A DNA stretch of 33,328 nucleotides from an uncultured Lachnospiraceae bacterium (GCA_947576945.1 CANPTH010000047.1:1-33328); one strand, 5' to 3'. Shown: positions 24,159 to 32,726, counted from the stretch's first letter. Made by a program: numbers and translations. The notes: generated by a model from the sequence alone, not told the origin.

Positions 24159-25016
24159 ATGAATAAACGTCAAATGTCCAAGACAACTGCCAGACGAATC
24201 AGTATGACCATCACTTACATTATCCTGATCGTCTGTGCAGTGGTATGTATTTTCCCGTTTTTCTGGATGCTGACCACCGCATTTAAATCTACGGCGGAGG
24301 CCTATTCTTTTCCACCTACTTTCATTCCGAAAAAATGGCTGCTCTCCAATTTCTCTAATGGCCTGCAAGTGGCTGATTTCGGATTGTTCACGAAGAATAC
24401 CGTCTTCCTCGTTCTGATCAACACGATCGCGACGGTGTTCTCTTCCGCAGTGGTAGCTTACGGCTTCGCCAAGTTCCCTGCCACCGGATCCAAATTCTGG
24501 TATACCTGCCTGATGGCGACCATGATGCTGCCGGCCCAGGTAACGCTGATTCCCCAGTACCTGTTGTATTTCAAGATGGGGATGGTGGATACCTACTGGC
24601 CCCTGATCATTCCTTCCGTATTGGGCGGCGGCGCCTACAATATCTTCCTCTACCGGCAGTTTTTCCTCTCTCTGCCGCAGGAGCTGAACGAGGCCGCCAC
24701 CATAGACGGAGCCAATTCTTTCCAGACTTTCATCCATATCATGCTGCCGGCTGTAAAGCCCGTCTCCATGTGCGTGGGCGTTATGTCACTTGTGTTTAAC
24801 TGGAATGATTTCTATCAGCCGTTGATCTACCTGAATTCCACGAAGAAATTCACGGTGGCTATCGGCCTGCAGTTCCTGAATTCTTCCATGGGTACTACCA
24901 AGATCGGCCAGATGATGGCCGTGTCCCTGACCATGACGATCCCCGTTCTGGTGATCTTCTTTATCTGTCAGAAGTACTTCGTACAGGGTATTAAGATGCA
25001 GGGTATCAAAGGATAA
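24159..25016 (+). CDS. Carbohydrate ABC transporter permease, MalG/UgpE type
   Basis: Second permease of the importer and last gene of the plus-strand unit. The 285-aa product has a first membrane helix at about 17-40 (ends CIFPFFWMLTTAFKS, a MalG-type hallmark). The EAA loop is EAATIDGANSFQTFIHIMLP and the C-terminus is FVQGIKMQGIKG, close to that of the LplC-type permease (FVKGIMVGAVKG). AAAAGGAG lies about 8 bases upstream of the start. Transcription is stopped 17 bases after the stop codon by a strong bidirectional terminator. Confidence 0.95.
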   Translation: MNKRQMSKTTARRISMTITYIILIVCAVVCIFPFFWMLTTAFKSTAEAYSFPPTFIPKKWLLSNFSNGLQVADFGLFTKNTVFLVLINTIATVFSSAVVAYGFAKFPATGSKFWYTCLMATMMLPAQVTLIPQYLLYFKMGMVDTYWPLIIPSVLGGGAYNIFLYRQFFLSLPQELNEAATIDGANSFQTFIHIMLPAVKPVSMCVGVMSLVFNWNDFYQPLIYLNSTKKFTVAIGLQFLNSSMGTTKIGQMMAVSLTMTIPVLVIFFICQKYFVQGIKMQGIKG

Positions 25017-25033
25017 CGATATTACAGTCTATA

Positions 25034-25068
25034 TAGAAAAAACGGTGAGCTGCTCACCGTTTTTTCTA
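25034..25068. terminator. Bidirectional rho-independent terminator
   Basis: A perfect 16-bp inverted repeat (25034-25049 and 25053-25068) with a CTG loop has an A-run on one side and a T-run on the other. It ends the importer unit (plus) and the convergent acetyltransferase transcript (minus). Confidence 0.92.
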
Positions 25069-25129
25069 TGTCGGCTTCCCTTCCCGCCCGGATGACGGCC
25101 ATCACATCATTCTGCTCTCTGCGGGAAGC

Positions 25130-26065
25130 TCAAACCATAACATGTGCGAACGTTGTTCCCAGGCCAATATCAAATCCAAGTGCCTGGTACATTTTTTCAT
25201 CACACGGGGCACAGCATACCGTTAAACTCGATATGCCGTTTTCCACACACCATATTTGTGCCGCCTTCGCCAGCTTCCGGGCAATGCCCCTGCCGCGGAA
25301 AACAGGTTCAATGTAGAAATCTTCATATACTCCCGTATCCGAGCAGGAAAAGGTTGAATAGTATCTGGCCACACTGCACATGCCGACAGCACGGTAGCCA
25401 CGTCTGGCAGCAAAGAAAGTAATCCTGCCTTCTCTGACAGCCTGCTGAAGCTGTTGCTGCTGTTCCTCCGTCAGTGTTTCTTCTCCGATTTCTTTTTTGA
25501 AACCGTTTTCCAATTTCAAAAGCTGCCAGTCGGTTGGATCATTGAGAACTTCTACGTTAAAAGGTATTTCATCTTCGGGCGGCAGGATCATCAACGGCTC
25601 ACCCCACTCGTCAAAGCCGTTTTTGACAAATCCCTGGCTCTCCCAAAAATGCTCCCGCCGTACATCCCCTCCATAGTTCAGCTCTACATAGAGCGCGCCG
25701 TGTTCCTTTGCCCAGCTGAACAGAGCCTGCGCGCACTTTTTGCCTGTACCGTTTCCACGGTATTCCGGATAAACGCAATATTCCATGACAAAGCATTTGC
25801 CGTCTTCAGAAGTGTAAATCACCGGTAAAGCAAAGCCTATCTTCTGTCCATTCCGGCGAAAGAACAGATAGTAGCACCTGTCCTGCGGTCTGTCGTGAAT
25901 CTTCTGCATATGCGCCCGATATTCCGTATCGCTGAGAAAATATTCCCTGTCCTTGTCATTCGGGTCAGGAAAGATATCCCGTTTGTAATAGGTGTGAAGC
26001 TGCTCCCAAAAAGCTGCAACATCACTTTCCGTGACTGCTTCACAGACGGTAATCTGATTTTCCAT
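25130..26065 (-). CDS. Tandem GNAT-family N-acetyltransferase
   Basis: The 311-aa cytoplasmic protein contains two GNAT folds. The first has an acetyl-CoA pyrophosphate-binding motif at about 98-112 (VYPEYRGNGTGKK), the second at about 252-266 (IEPVFRGRGIARK). The two halves are joined by a Glu/Gln-rich helix (EEQQQQLQQ, about 200-208). Both motifs keep the R/Q-x-x-G-x-G/A pattern, so both could bind acetyl-CoA. ATG 26065 has GGAGG 7 bases upstream. It follows the GH38 gene by about 100 bp and converges on the importer unit. The substrate cannot be read; an aminoglycoside, a peptide or a small amine are all possible. Confidence 0.88.
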   Translation of the reverse strand: MENQITVCEAVTESDVAAFWEQLHTYYKRDIFPDPNDKDREYFLSDTEYRAHMQKIHDRPQDRCYYLFFRRNGQKIGFALPVIYTSEDGKCFVMEYCVYPEYRGNGTGKKCAQALFSWAKEHGALYVELNYGGDVRREHFWESQGFVKNGFDEWGEPLMILPPEDEIPFNVEVLNDPTDWQLLKLENGFKKEIGEETLTEEQQQQLQQAVREGRITFFAARRGYRAVGMCSVARYYSTFSCSDTGVYEDFYIEPVFRGRGIARKLAKAAQIWCVENGISSLTVCCAPCDEKMYQALGFDIGLGTTFAHVMV

Positions 26066-26166
26066 TTTGTTTCCTCCACACATGGCCCATCTTCATTAAA
26101 ATCACTTGTAAAGCGCAACCATGCCGTCATCCATGCATCCATGCCGTTTTCAAAGAAATACTTCCA

Positions 26167-29100
26167 TCATGCTCTCCCCGAAACCAGCCGCACCGTCTTC
26201 ACCTCAAACGCCCGGAAATCCAGCATGATCTTCCCGTCTTCCACCGGAATTTCCTGCAGGATATTCTCCAGCATATCACAGGCAAAAGCACGCACATCCT
26301 TCCGCGCCAGCTGAACGCAGGTGCGCCGCGCCGCTTTCTTCGCCTCGTACAGGCGCAGGATCCAGTCCCCGCTGCCGTCCTCGGCAGGTTTCAGGGTATC
26401 CGCGAAAATATCGTCCTGCCCGACAGACAGCAGGCTGAAATCTCTGCCGCCGCCGCACACCGTCAGCGGAGCCACATTCACCTCGTACCCCTGTCTTACC
26501 ACGTCGCAGCCGGCAAACGTCCCTTCCCATGCGGTAAAGGCGTAGGTAAAATGATGCCTGCCGTTGTCCGCCCGCATTTCCGGGCCGGCCGCTGCCCGCA
26601 GCAGCGTGAGTTCCAGGCTGTTTCCATTCATGGAAATTCCGTACTTACAGTCATTGAGCACCGCCGCGCCGTGAGCGCCGTCACACAGCGCACTGTAACG
26701 GTGGTTGCATACCTCGAACCGATCCTTGTCGTAAGGTCTGGATCTGTGCGTAGGACGCTCCACATAGCCAAACTGCATTTCGTTGATGCCGTTTTCCGCA
26801 TGAACGTCCACCGGGAAAGATACTTTGAGCAGGCGGTGCAGTTCCTGCCAGTCCGCCTCCGTCTCGAACACCAGCCTGCGGGATTCCTTCGCCAGACGGA
26901 TGTACTGCCGGTAAGAGGATTCCCCGATCCTGCCCGTCACCAGAAGCGCCGCTTCCACACCCTGTCCCAGCTCTTCCACTTCGATGTCAAAAGCTCCCGC
27001 AATCTCCTGCTGCCGGTAATTGGAATCAATGTCCCAGGCATCGAAAAACCTTGGCACGTCTTTGTACATATGGAAGCAGTTCATGGGTTTTGCCGCAAAC
27101 TCCCTGCCGCTTTCTTTCAGGACAAAGGACGTCACTTCCCCGCGGTCATTTACCACCGCTCTCACCTGTCCGTTTTCCAGAATAAAGCCATCCTGTGTGC
27201 GGCAGATCACCGCTTCGTCAGCTGCCCCCTCAGCAGTCTTTCGTTCCGCCTGGTCCGGCGATGCAGGCCGCAGGGAAACTCCGCCGCAGGAAGGCAGTTC
27301 CACCAGCGTCTTAAGCCCCTCGAAGGTATGCTCCACCGGCAGGACGGTTCCGTCCGCCAGACAGGCTCCCCGGGCAAAGGCATCCGGCAGCGTCACCAGC
27401 GCTTTTCTGGCAAAACTCAGGGAATTGAAGACCGTAACCGCCTCTTCTTCCCTGCTCTGATTCAAAATCGCACGCAGCGCGTCTTCCCGTATCCCGCCTG
27501 CCTCCTGCAAAAGCCTCTCCATGGCTTCTCTCGCTTCCACATACACCCGGGCGATGGAAGATCCCGGAAGAATATCGTGGAACTGGTGCAGCAGCAGCGT
27601 CTTCCAAAGCCCGTCCGCCTTCTCCAGCGGATACTGCCAGCCTTCCGCTTCCGCCAGACAGGACCACATTTCCATTTCCCGCAGCGCCAGCTCGCCCTCC
27701 CTGTTCTTCTGCTTGATCATCGCCTGCGACGTATATGTGCCTCTGTGGGCGGAGAAATACAGTTCACCGGCGTAAGTGTGTTTCGGCCCGCCTGCCTTTT
27801 CCATATCGGTAAAGAACTCCAGCGGTCCCGCCATCTTCACCCGTGCGCCGCCTTCCAGATCTTCCTGCCTGCGCGCATATTCCACGTAATCTCTGGACGG
27901 TCCGCCGCCGCCGTCTCCGTACCCGTAAGGCAGCAGAAAAGCATCCAGATCCCGAAGCTGCCGTCTGTTCTTCCAGACCGTATTGATCTCCTTCGGATCC
28001 GTCTTGTAGGTGTAGCTGGTGGGCAGGAAGGAAACAATCTCCGAGCCGTCCATCCCCTGCCAGGTAAAATAGTGATACGGGAACTCATCTCCCCCATTGT
28101 AGGACCAGAAGATCTTCTGCGTTACCAGATATTTGACGCCGCATCCTTTCAGGATCTGCGGCAGAGCTGCCGTATAGCCGAAGGTGTCCGGCAGCCAGAG
28201 GATAACGCTGTCCACGCCCAGCACTTCCCGGTAATACCGTTTGCCATGAAGCAACTGCCTGATCAGCGCTTCGCCGCCCGCCATGTTGGTATCCGGCTCC
28301 ACCCACATGGCGCCTTCCGCGATCCACTGTCCCTGCCTGACCGCCTTCTTGATCCGCTCGAACAGTTCCGGATAATGCTCCCGGCACATTTCATAGGCTG
28401 CCGGCTGGCTCTGCAGATATTTATACTCCGGATACTCCTCCAGCAGACGGAGCTGGGCGGCAAAGGTACGCGCAGTCTTCCGATGGGTCTCCGCCATCGG
28501 CCACAGCCAGGCCAGATCCAGATGCGCATTGCCTGTCGCATAGAACACCGGCTGCGTCGTGCCGTTTACCGCTTCCATGACGGGCCGCAGCTTCTGTATA
28601 GCCTCCCGGTAAGTGGCCGTCCTGCCTTCCCTGTCCTGCTCGAAATCCACGGTCAGCGTAAACTGCTCCAGCGCCTCCGCGATCTTAGATGCCCGCAGGG
28701 ATGTCTCGTCCAGCGTCTCCAACAGTTTATACAGGGTATCCACATCCATGTAGAGTTGATAGGCATCCTCGTTCCAGATGCCGTAAGTGCACACGCCCAG
28801 CGTCCTTCTCTTCCCTTCCTGCAACGGATCCTGATAAGCCCCCGGCAGCACCGGCCCTGTAGCGCAGCTGTGTATCTCCGGAAAATAATGACCCGCATAG
28901 GTTTCCATCAGGATACTGTACTGCTCTCCTGCCTGTCCGCTGCGCGTCAGGACATTGTCCTCCATATAGTGGTGCGCCTCACTCACCCAGTCGGCCCGGT
29001 ATGTGCCAAAGCTCCTGCCGTTAACGAACAAAGTAGACTCACCGCCCGGCGCTAGACGCATCACGATACGCTTTCCCGCCGCCTCGGCCGGCAGCGTAAC

Positions 29101-29316
29101 CGTTCCCCGAAACCAACAGTACTCCCAGGTCTCACCCCAGGTAAATCCCGGCTCCACCCTCGTAAACGCGCACTGCGCCACCTCCTCCGGCGTCCTGTGC
29201 TCCTTCGTCCGAAACGCCTCCCAGGCGATTTCCCCCAAAGACTCATAAAAATCATCTTTCAATGTCCTTATCCAGTGATGAAGACGGTCCGTCCACTCTG
29301 AATGCATTACTTTCAT
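26167..29316 (-). CDS. GH38 alpha-mannosidase (MAN2C1-like)
   Basis: Cytoplasmic retaining alpha-mannosidase for oligomannose fragments. The 1049-aa product has the length and layout of the MAN2C1-type GH38 enzymes: an N-terminal beta-domain of about 250 residues, the catalytic barrel from about 258, a three-helix mid domain and C-terminal beta-domains. Metal-binding and catalytic marks are NAHLDLAWLWP (263-273, His265 and Asp267) and the nucleophile Asp377 in WLPDTFGY. YGYGDGGGGPSRD and LHQFHDILPGSS follow further on. AAAGGAG lies 7 bases before ATG 29316. There is no signal peptide and no mannose importer beside it, so the substrate must come through another uptake system. It lies 93 bp after the glycerate kinase gene in the same direction. 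Confidence 0.95.
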   Translation of the reverse strand: MKVMHSEWTDRLHHWIRTLKDDFYESLGEIAWEAFRTKEHRTPEEVAQCAFTRVEPGFTWGETWEYCWFRGTVTLPAEAAGKRIVMRLAPGGESTLFVNGRSFGTYRADWVSEAHHYMEDNVLTRSGQAGEQYSILMETYAGHYFPEIHSCATGPVLPGAYQDPLQEGKRRTLGVCTYGIWNEDAYQLYMDVDTLYKLLETLDETSLRASKIAEALEQFTLTVDFEQDREGRTATYREAIQKLRPVMEAVNGTTQPVFYATGNAHLDLAWLWPMAETHRKTARTFAAQLRLLEEYPEYKYLQSQPAAYEMCREHYPELFERIKKAVRQGQWIAEGAMWVEPDTNMAGGEALIRQLLHGKRYYREVLGVDSVILWLPDTFGYTAALPQILKGCGVKYLVTQKIFWSYNGGDEFPYHYFTWQGMDGSEIVSFLPTSYTYKTDPKEINTVWKNRRQLRDLDAFLLPYGYGDGGGGPSRDYVEYARRQEDLEGGARVKMAGPLEFFTDMEKAGGPKHTYAGELYFSAHRGTYTSQAMIKQKNREGELALREMEMWSCLAEAEGWQYPLEKADGLWKTLLLHQFHDILPGSSIARVYVEAREAMERLLQEAGGIREDALRAILNQSREEEAVTVFNSLSFARKALVTLPDAFARGACLADGTVLPVEHTFEGLKTLVELPSCGGVSLRPASPDQAERKTAEGAADEAVICRTQDGFILENGQVRAVVNDRGEVTSFVLKESGREFAAKPMNCFHMYKDVPRFFDAWDIDSNYRQQEIAGAFDIEVEELGQGVEAALLVTGRIGESSYRQYIRLAKESRRLVFETEADWQELHRLLKVSFPVDVHAENGINEMQFGYVERPTHRSRPYDKDRFEVCNHRYSALCDGAHGAAVLNDCKYGISMNGNSLELTLLRAAAGPEMRADNGRHHFTYAFTAWEGTFAGCDVVRQGYEVNVAPLTVCGGGRDFSLLSVGQDDIFADTLKPAEDGSGDWILRLYEAKKAARRTCVQLARKDVRAFACDMLENILQEIPVEDGKIMLDFRAFEVKTVRLVSGRA

Positions 29317-29409
29317 GCTGTTTCTCCTTTTATTCCCGCCGCGCCGATTTCCGCTGGCCGGCGCAGGCCTTTTACCTGATCTTTTTGATGACAGCCTGCT
29401 GCCAGAATA

Positions 29410-30546
29410 TTACCCCATCAACCGGAATACCTGCTCCACCGTATCCGTCATATTCCGTGCTGCATTCTCCCGGTCCATCGCTTCTTCCAGCGACACTGCG
29501 CCGCGCACAATGGGGAAAAAGGCGTCAATGCCATGAGCATTACATTCCCGTGCATCCTCCGTCACGCAGCCGGAAAAAGCAACCACCCTTTTTCCATGCT
29601 TCTTCGCCAGCGCCGCCACACCCACAGGCGCCTTGCCCATAACGGTCTGACCGTCCAGCCTGCCCTCTCCTGTAACTACCACATCGGCATCCCGCAGTTT
29701 CTCTTCCAGCTTCGTCTCACGAAGAATCAGTTCCACTCCCGGCTCCAGAGAACCATGCAGAAAGGTACGGAATGCGAATCCCAGCCCTCCTGCAGCACCG
29801 GATCCCGGATGATCAGGATCCACCGCTTCTCCCTCACAGGCGGCAGCGGCCAGAGCCGCATAGTCGGCAAGCCATGCATCCATTTTACGGATCATGGCAT
29901 CATCCGCCCCTTTCTGGGGACCAAACACCGCACTGCACCCTTCGGGTCCGCACAGTGCATTTTTCACATCACAGGCAATATGAAATTCGCATTCGGCCAA
30001 TTCTTCCATGGCATGCTGTGTGCCGATGCAGACCAGCTTCTCCAGCCCCTGCGCGCCAAAGGCGACGGGCTTCCCTTCCCCGTCCAGAAATTCAAATCCC
30101 AGCGCCTGCAGCATTCCAACACCGCCGTCGTTGGTTGCGCTGCCGCCGATACCGATGATAAATTTCCGGCATCCTTCTTTGACCGCATCCCGAATCGTCT
30201 CTCCCACTCCGTAGGTCGTCGTATACAGCGGATTTCTCTGCTCCGGCAGAACCATGGTGATCCCCGCCGCATCAGCCATCTCCAGAACTGCCGTGACGCC
30301 ATCCTCCAGAACGCCATACCGTCCTGTCACGCTCTCTCCCAGCGGCCCTGTGACGGACAGGCGGCGGATTGCGCCTCCCATACCGCTGATCAATGTTTCC
30401 ACTGTTCCCTCTCCGCCGTCCGCCAGCGGACATACCTGCGTCACAGCATCCGGAAAAACTCTTTTGATTCCCGCTGCCGCCGCCTGTCCCGCCTCCTGAG
30501 AAGACAGACTGCCTTTAAAAGAATCTATCGCTATAACTGCTTTCAT
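29410..30546 (-). CDS. glxK: Glycerate kinase (GlxK/GarK family)
   Basis: Phosphorylates D-glycerate to 2- or 3-phosphoglycerate using ATP. The 378-aa product shows the family marks DSFKGSLSS (8-16), IGIGGSATNDGG (131-142) and GEGRLDGQTVMGKAP (293-307). The start at 30546 gives the standard MKAVIAIDSFKG N-terminus with GGAGG 5 bases away; the open frame to 30612 overlaps the upstream gene and is not needed. The gene lies between a Dabb-domain gene and GH38. Glycerate kinases commonly end glycerate-yielding sugar acid pathways, but no aldolase or tartronate semialdehyde reductase is present here, so the source of glycerate is unclear. Confidence 0.94.
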   Translation of the reverse strand: MKAVIAIDSFKGSLSSQEAGQAAAAGIKRVFPDAVTQVCPLADGGEGTVETLISGMGGAIRRLSVTGPLGESVTGRYGVLEDGVTAVLEMADAAGITMVLPEQRNPLYTTTYGVGETIRDAVKEGCRKFIIGIGGSATNDGGVGMLQALGFEFLDGEGKPVAFGAQGLEKLVCIGTQHAMEELAECEFHIACDVKNALCGPEGCSAVFGPQKGADDAMIRKMDAWLADYAALAAAACEGEAVDPDHPGSGAAGGLGFAFRTFLHGSLEPGVELILRETKLEEKLRDADVVVTGEGRLDGQTVMGKAPVGVAALAKKHGKRVVAFSGCVTEDARECNAHGIDAFFPIVRGAVSLEEAMDRENAARNMTDTVEQVFRLMG

Positions 30547-30590
30547 GTTTTCCTCCAGCTTTTCTTGTTTTAGAATTTCTTTCCGTCCTG

Positions 30591-30893
30591 TTATTGATTG
30601 AAATCCAGACATAACCGGATCTGCGTGAAAGGTCTTACCTTCGTATCTGCCACTTCCACATGGGCAGGATGTACGCCGTAGCCCTTCAAGGCTTCCTCAT
30701 CCGTAAAGGTAGAATCAAGCATCAGATCCGCATTGGAGGATGCCAGTCCCTCTATCTGCACTTTGATCTCCATAAGACCAGGGATTTTTCCCTGCAGATC
30801 CTCCAGCCCTGTTTTGATTTCCTGCTTGATCTTCTGCTTTTCTTCCGCTGTAAGTTCCTCCTTAAGCTTCCACAAAATAAGATGTTTTACCAT
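30591..30893 (-). CDS. Dabb-domain (stress-responsive alpha/beta barrel) protein
   Basis: The 100-aa protein consists of a single dimeric alpha/beta-barrel (Dabb) domain. It opens with the family pattern MVKHLILWKLKE and carries YGVHPAHVEV near residue 75, with the His typical of the family. AGGAGG lies about 9 bases before the start. Dabb proteins are small cytoplasmic homodimers, often found next to sugar-acid or aromatic catabolism genes; most have no assigned reaction. Its position between an oxidoreductase and glycerate kinase suggests a role in the same pathway. Confidence 0.9.
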   Translation of the reverse strand: MVKHLILWKLKEELTAEEKQKIKQEIKTGLEDLQGKIPGLMEIKVQIEGLASSNADLMLDSTFTDEEALKGYGVHPAHVEVADTKVRPFTQIRLCLDFNQ

Positions 30894-30955
30894 GGTATGT
30901 TTCCTCCTGAATGTTCATTTTAATACGGTTAATGGTGTCCAGCCTGTATCTCAAT

Positions 30956-30964
30956 ATTATAACA
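30956..30964 (-). promoter_or_regulatory. Possible extended -10 promoter before the Dabb gene
   Basis: TGTTATAAT on the minus strand is a perfect -10 with the TGn extension, about 60 bp before the start codon. There is no good -35 at 16-18 bp, so this may be a weak internal promoter for the Dabb-glxK pair. Confidence 0.35.
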
Positions 30965-30993
30965 CTGTCTTTCAACACGCGGATACCTTTTTG

Positions 30994-32139
30994 TTAATAA
31001 TTCTCACCGGCTTCTCCTTTTCGTGCCGGGACAGAATGGAAAAGAGAAAGCGGCAGCGGCCGTTCACATGTCGAGTTGACTGCCTCGAACCGCCCGCTGT
31101 CACTGCTCTTCATCATCGTATCAATCACATCCAGCACATGATACGCCATTTCTTTAGCTGCCCGGTTCTTTCTGCCAGTAAGAATCGCGTCTGCCATCTC
31201 GGCAGGCCCTATGCCCCGGCTGTTCCCCTCATAGGGGAATACATTGTCAATCTCCTCCCAGACAGGCGGCTGCGCAAAGTCATAGCTGTTGGACATAAAA
31301 ATATTTTTGCCGCCAAACTGGTTGGGATCAGTCAGTTTCAGAATACCCTTAGTCCCGTAAATGGTAAACATAGCCTGATCCGCAAGGACTGAGTCACCGT
31401 TTAAAGCAAAATTACCTGCGACGCCGTTTTCCAGTTCCACAACAGCAAAAACCTGACTCTCATTGGGATAAGAAAAATCCCGGCCATACTCCGGCGACTG
31501 AGGTACCCTGTTCACACGGACAGGCTTTCCGTTCCTGACAGACGCCGCCACACGCTTCACGGGTCCTAACAGGCTCACCAACGCAGTCAGATAGTAAACA
31601 CCGTAATCATAGCAGATCCCGCCGCCCGACATCCGCAGAAAACCGAAGAGACCCGCCAGAAAATCCAGATCACGGTTGGCGCTGATCTGAAAAGATGTGA
31701 TCTCCCCCAGCTTCTCTTCGTCGATCATCTTTCTGGCCGTCTGCCAGGAAGCGCCCAGAAAAGTGTCCGGCGCGGATCCCAGATACAGCCCCTTCTCATC
31801 CGCCAGCTTTATCAGTTCCGCCGCCGTATCCGGGGCGATCGTCATCGTCTTCTCCGTGTACACATGCTTTCCGGCCTCCAGCGCCTTCTTCGCCAGTTCA
31901 TAGTGAGTAGGCGCCGGCGTCAGGATAACCGCCATATCGACCGCATCGTCCGCCAGCAGTTCCTCCACCGTACAGCCTCTGATCCTGTACTGCTCTGCCT
32001 TCTTCAAGGCGTTCTCTACATGGGCAGCCGCACATGCCACAACCTCCAGGTTGTCGAATTCGCCTGTCATATTTTTCAGATAAATGTCGCTGATCGCGCC
32101 GCATCCGATCACGCCGACCCGCAGTTTCCTGTTCTCCAT
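30994..32139 (-). CDS. Gfo/Idh/MocA-family NAD(P)-dependent oxidoreductase
   Basis: Cytoplasmic dehydrogenase of sugars or sugar derivatives. The 381-aa product has an N-terminal Rossmann fold with GVIGCGAIS (9-17) and the family's catalytic-lysine motif in the form EKTMTI (96-101; the usual form is EKP). A C-terminal alpha/beta domain for substrate binding follows. ATG 32139 gives the canonical N-terminus (MENRKLRVGVIGCG) and has GGAGG 7 bases upstream; that site is the end of a dispersed repeat (32147-32177). It heads the operon with the Dabb protein and glycerate kinase. The substrate cannot be determined from the sequence. Confidence 0.93.
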   Translation of the reverse strand: MENRKLRVGVIGCGAISDIYLKNMTGEFDNLEVVACAAAHVENALKKAEQYRIRGCTVEELLADDAVDMAVILTPAPTHYELAKKALEAGKHVYTEKTMTIAPDTAAELIKLADEKGLYLGSAPDTFLGASWQTARKMIDEEKLGEITSFQISANRDLDFLAGLFGFLRMSGGGICYDYGVYYLTALVSLLGPVKRVAASVRNGKPVRVNRVPQSPEYGRDFSYPNESQVFAVVELENGVAGNFALNGDSVLADQAMFTIYGTKGILKLTDPNQFGGKNIFMSNSYDFAQPPVWEEIDNVFPYEGNSRGIGPAEMADAILTGRKNRAAKEMAYHVLDVIDTMMKSSDSGRFEAVNSTCERPLPLSLFHSVPARKGEAGENY

Positions 32140-32146
32140 AGAATAT

Positions 32147-32177
32147 CCTCCATTCCGAAGCGTCACAAACTCCAGCC
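32147..32177 (-). repeat. Dispersed leader repeat, copy 4 (provides the ribosome binding site)
   Basis: On the minus strand it reads GGCTGGAGTTTGTGACGC then TTCGGAATGGAGG. It is the shortest copy but keeps both ends. Its final GGAGG lies 7 bases before the oxidoreductase ATG and is the only good ribosome binding site there. Confidence 0.72.
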
Positions 32178-32298
32178 TTATCCTGCACAATAACGCCGGA
32201 TCCGGCATGCGCTTCTGACTTCTTCCGCTTTCTCTTTCCAGAATATCACGGACTACTGCAGTTGAATAGTGTAAAAAATTACAGTATTTGGTTTTCTG

Positions 32299-32547
32299 CT
32301 ATTCCTCCAGCAGTTCTTCATAGCTCACTGCAAGCACCTTCGCAAAGGCTTTCAATTCAATATCTGTAATAAATCTGGCGCCGCTTTCTATCCTCTGAAT
32401 CGCATTCTTGTCCAGTTCGATCCCTTCCAGCTGCATCCTGTCTGCCAGAAACCGTTGAGACACCCTGGGCGTCAGTTTCTTGCGGATCCGGGCAATATTG
32501 TCCCCGGATATATTGTTTTTTCCTGAACTCGCTCTGTTCTTGTACAT
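32299..32547 (-). CDS. Small XRE-family helix-turn-helix regulator
   Basis: The 82-aa product is essentially one Cro/CI-type helix-turn-helix domain (residues 16-80: NIARIRKKL, then SQRFLADRMQL, NAIQRIESGARFITD, ELKAFAKVLAVSYEELL). There is no dimerisation or sensor domain. ATG 32547 directly follows GGAGGGG. It is divergent from the lamin-tail lipoprotein gene, and the 194-bp gap holds two palindromes around that gene's promoter, so it is a likely repressor of that promoter and perhaps of itself. No phage or toxin gene is visible next to it. Confidence 0.9.
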   Translation of the reverse strand: MYKNRASSGKNNISGDNIARIRKKLTPRVSQRFLADRMQLEGIELDKNAIQRIESGARFITDIELKAFAKVLAVSYEELLEE

Positions 32548-32651
32548 ATTCCCCTCCAAATGTTTACCGCTCCCTCATGGGCAACCTCTGTGTACGGATT
32601 ACTGTAAATATTCTCCGCTTCTATTCCTCTTCCCATTCGTTCGTTTTCTCA

Positions 32652-32676
32652 AAATGACATTCACTGCTTGTCATTT
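32652..32676 (+). promoter_or_regulatory. Palindromic operator candidate 1
   Basis: AAATGACA and TGTCATTT (perfect 8-bp arms, 9-base spacer) overlap the -35 box of the lipoprotein promoter. It shares the 11-base string TGACATTCACT with the second site. Confidence 0.6.
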
Positions 32677-32696
32677 AAAACACTATATGATATTAT
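32668..32696 (+). promoter_or_regulatory. Promoter of the lamin-tail lipoprotein gene
   Basis: TTGTCA (32668-32673), 17-bp spacer, TATTAT (32691-32696). Palindromes overlap the -35 and the start region, as expected of a repressed promoter. Confidence 0.72.
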
Positions 32697-32707
32697 TTAT
32701 ACTTAGT

Positions 32708-32726
32708 TGACATTCACTAAATGTCA
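32708..32726 (+). promoter_or_regulatory. Palindromic operator candidate 2
   Basis: TGACATT-CACTA-AATGTCA is a perfect 7-bp inverted repeat, located just after the expected transcription start and 16 bases before the start codon. It repeats TGACATTCACT from site 1 at 51-base spacing, close to five helical turns. Confidence 0.62.

Noticed and set aside
26110..26155. Repeated CCATGC-like words after the GH38 stop codon
   Set aside because: Irregular spacing and only three partial copies; no CRISPR or repeat array. No CRISPR array, tRNA or rRNA was seen anywhere in the window.
26551..29055. 834-codon plus-strand open frame opposite the GH38 gene
   Set aside because: It is antisense to an intact alpha-mannosidase with all motifs. 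The frame is open only because of the GC-rich codon pattern of the other strand, and no domain is visible.
29335..29365. GC-rich imperfect hairpin between the glycerate kinase and GH38 genes
   Set aside because: Short, interrupted stem without a T-run; no support for termination.
32195..32206. Perfect 12-bp palindrome GCCGGATCCGGC before the oxidoreductase gene
   Set aside because: Short, with no second copy in the window and no clear promoter beside it; likely chance.
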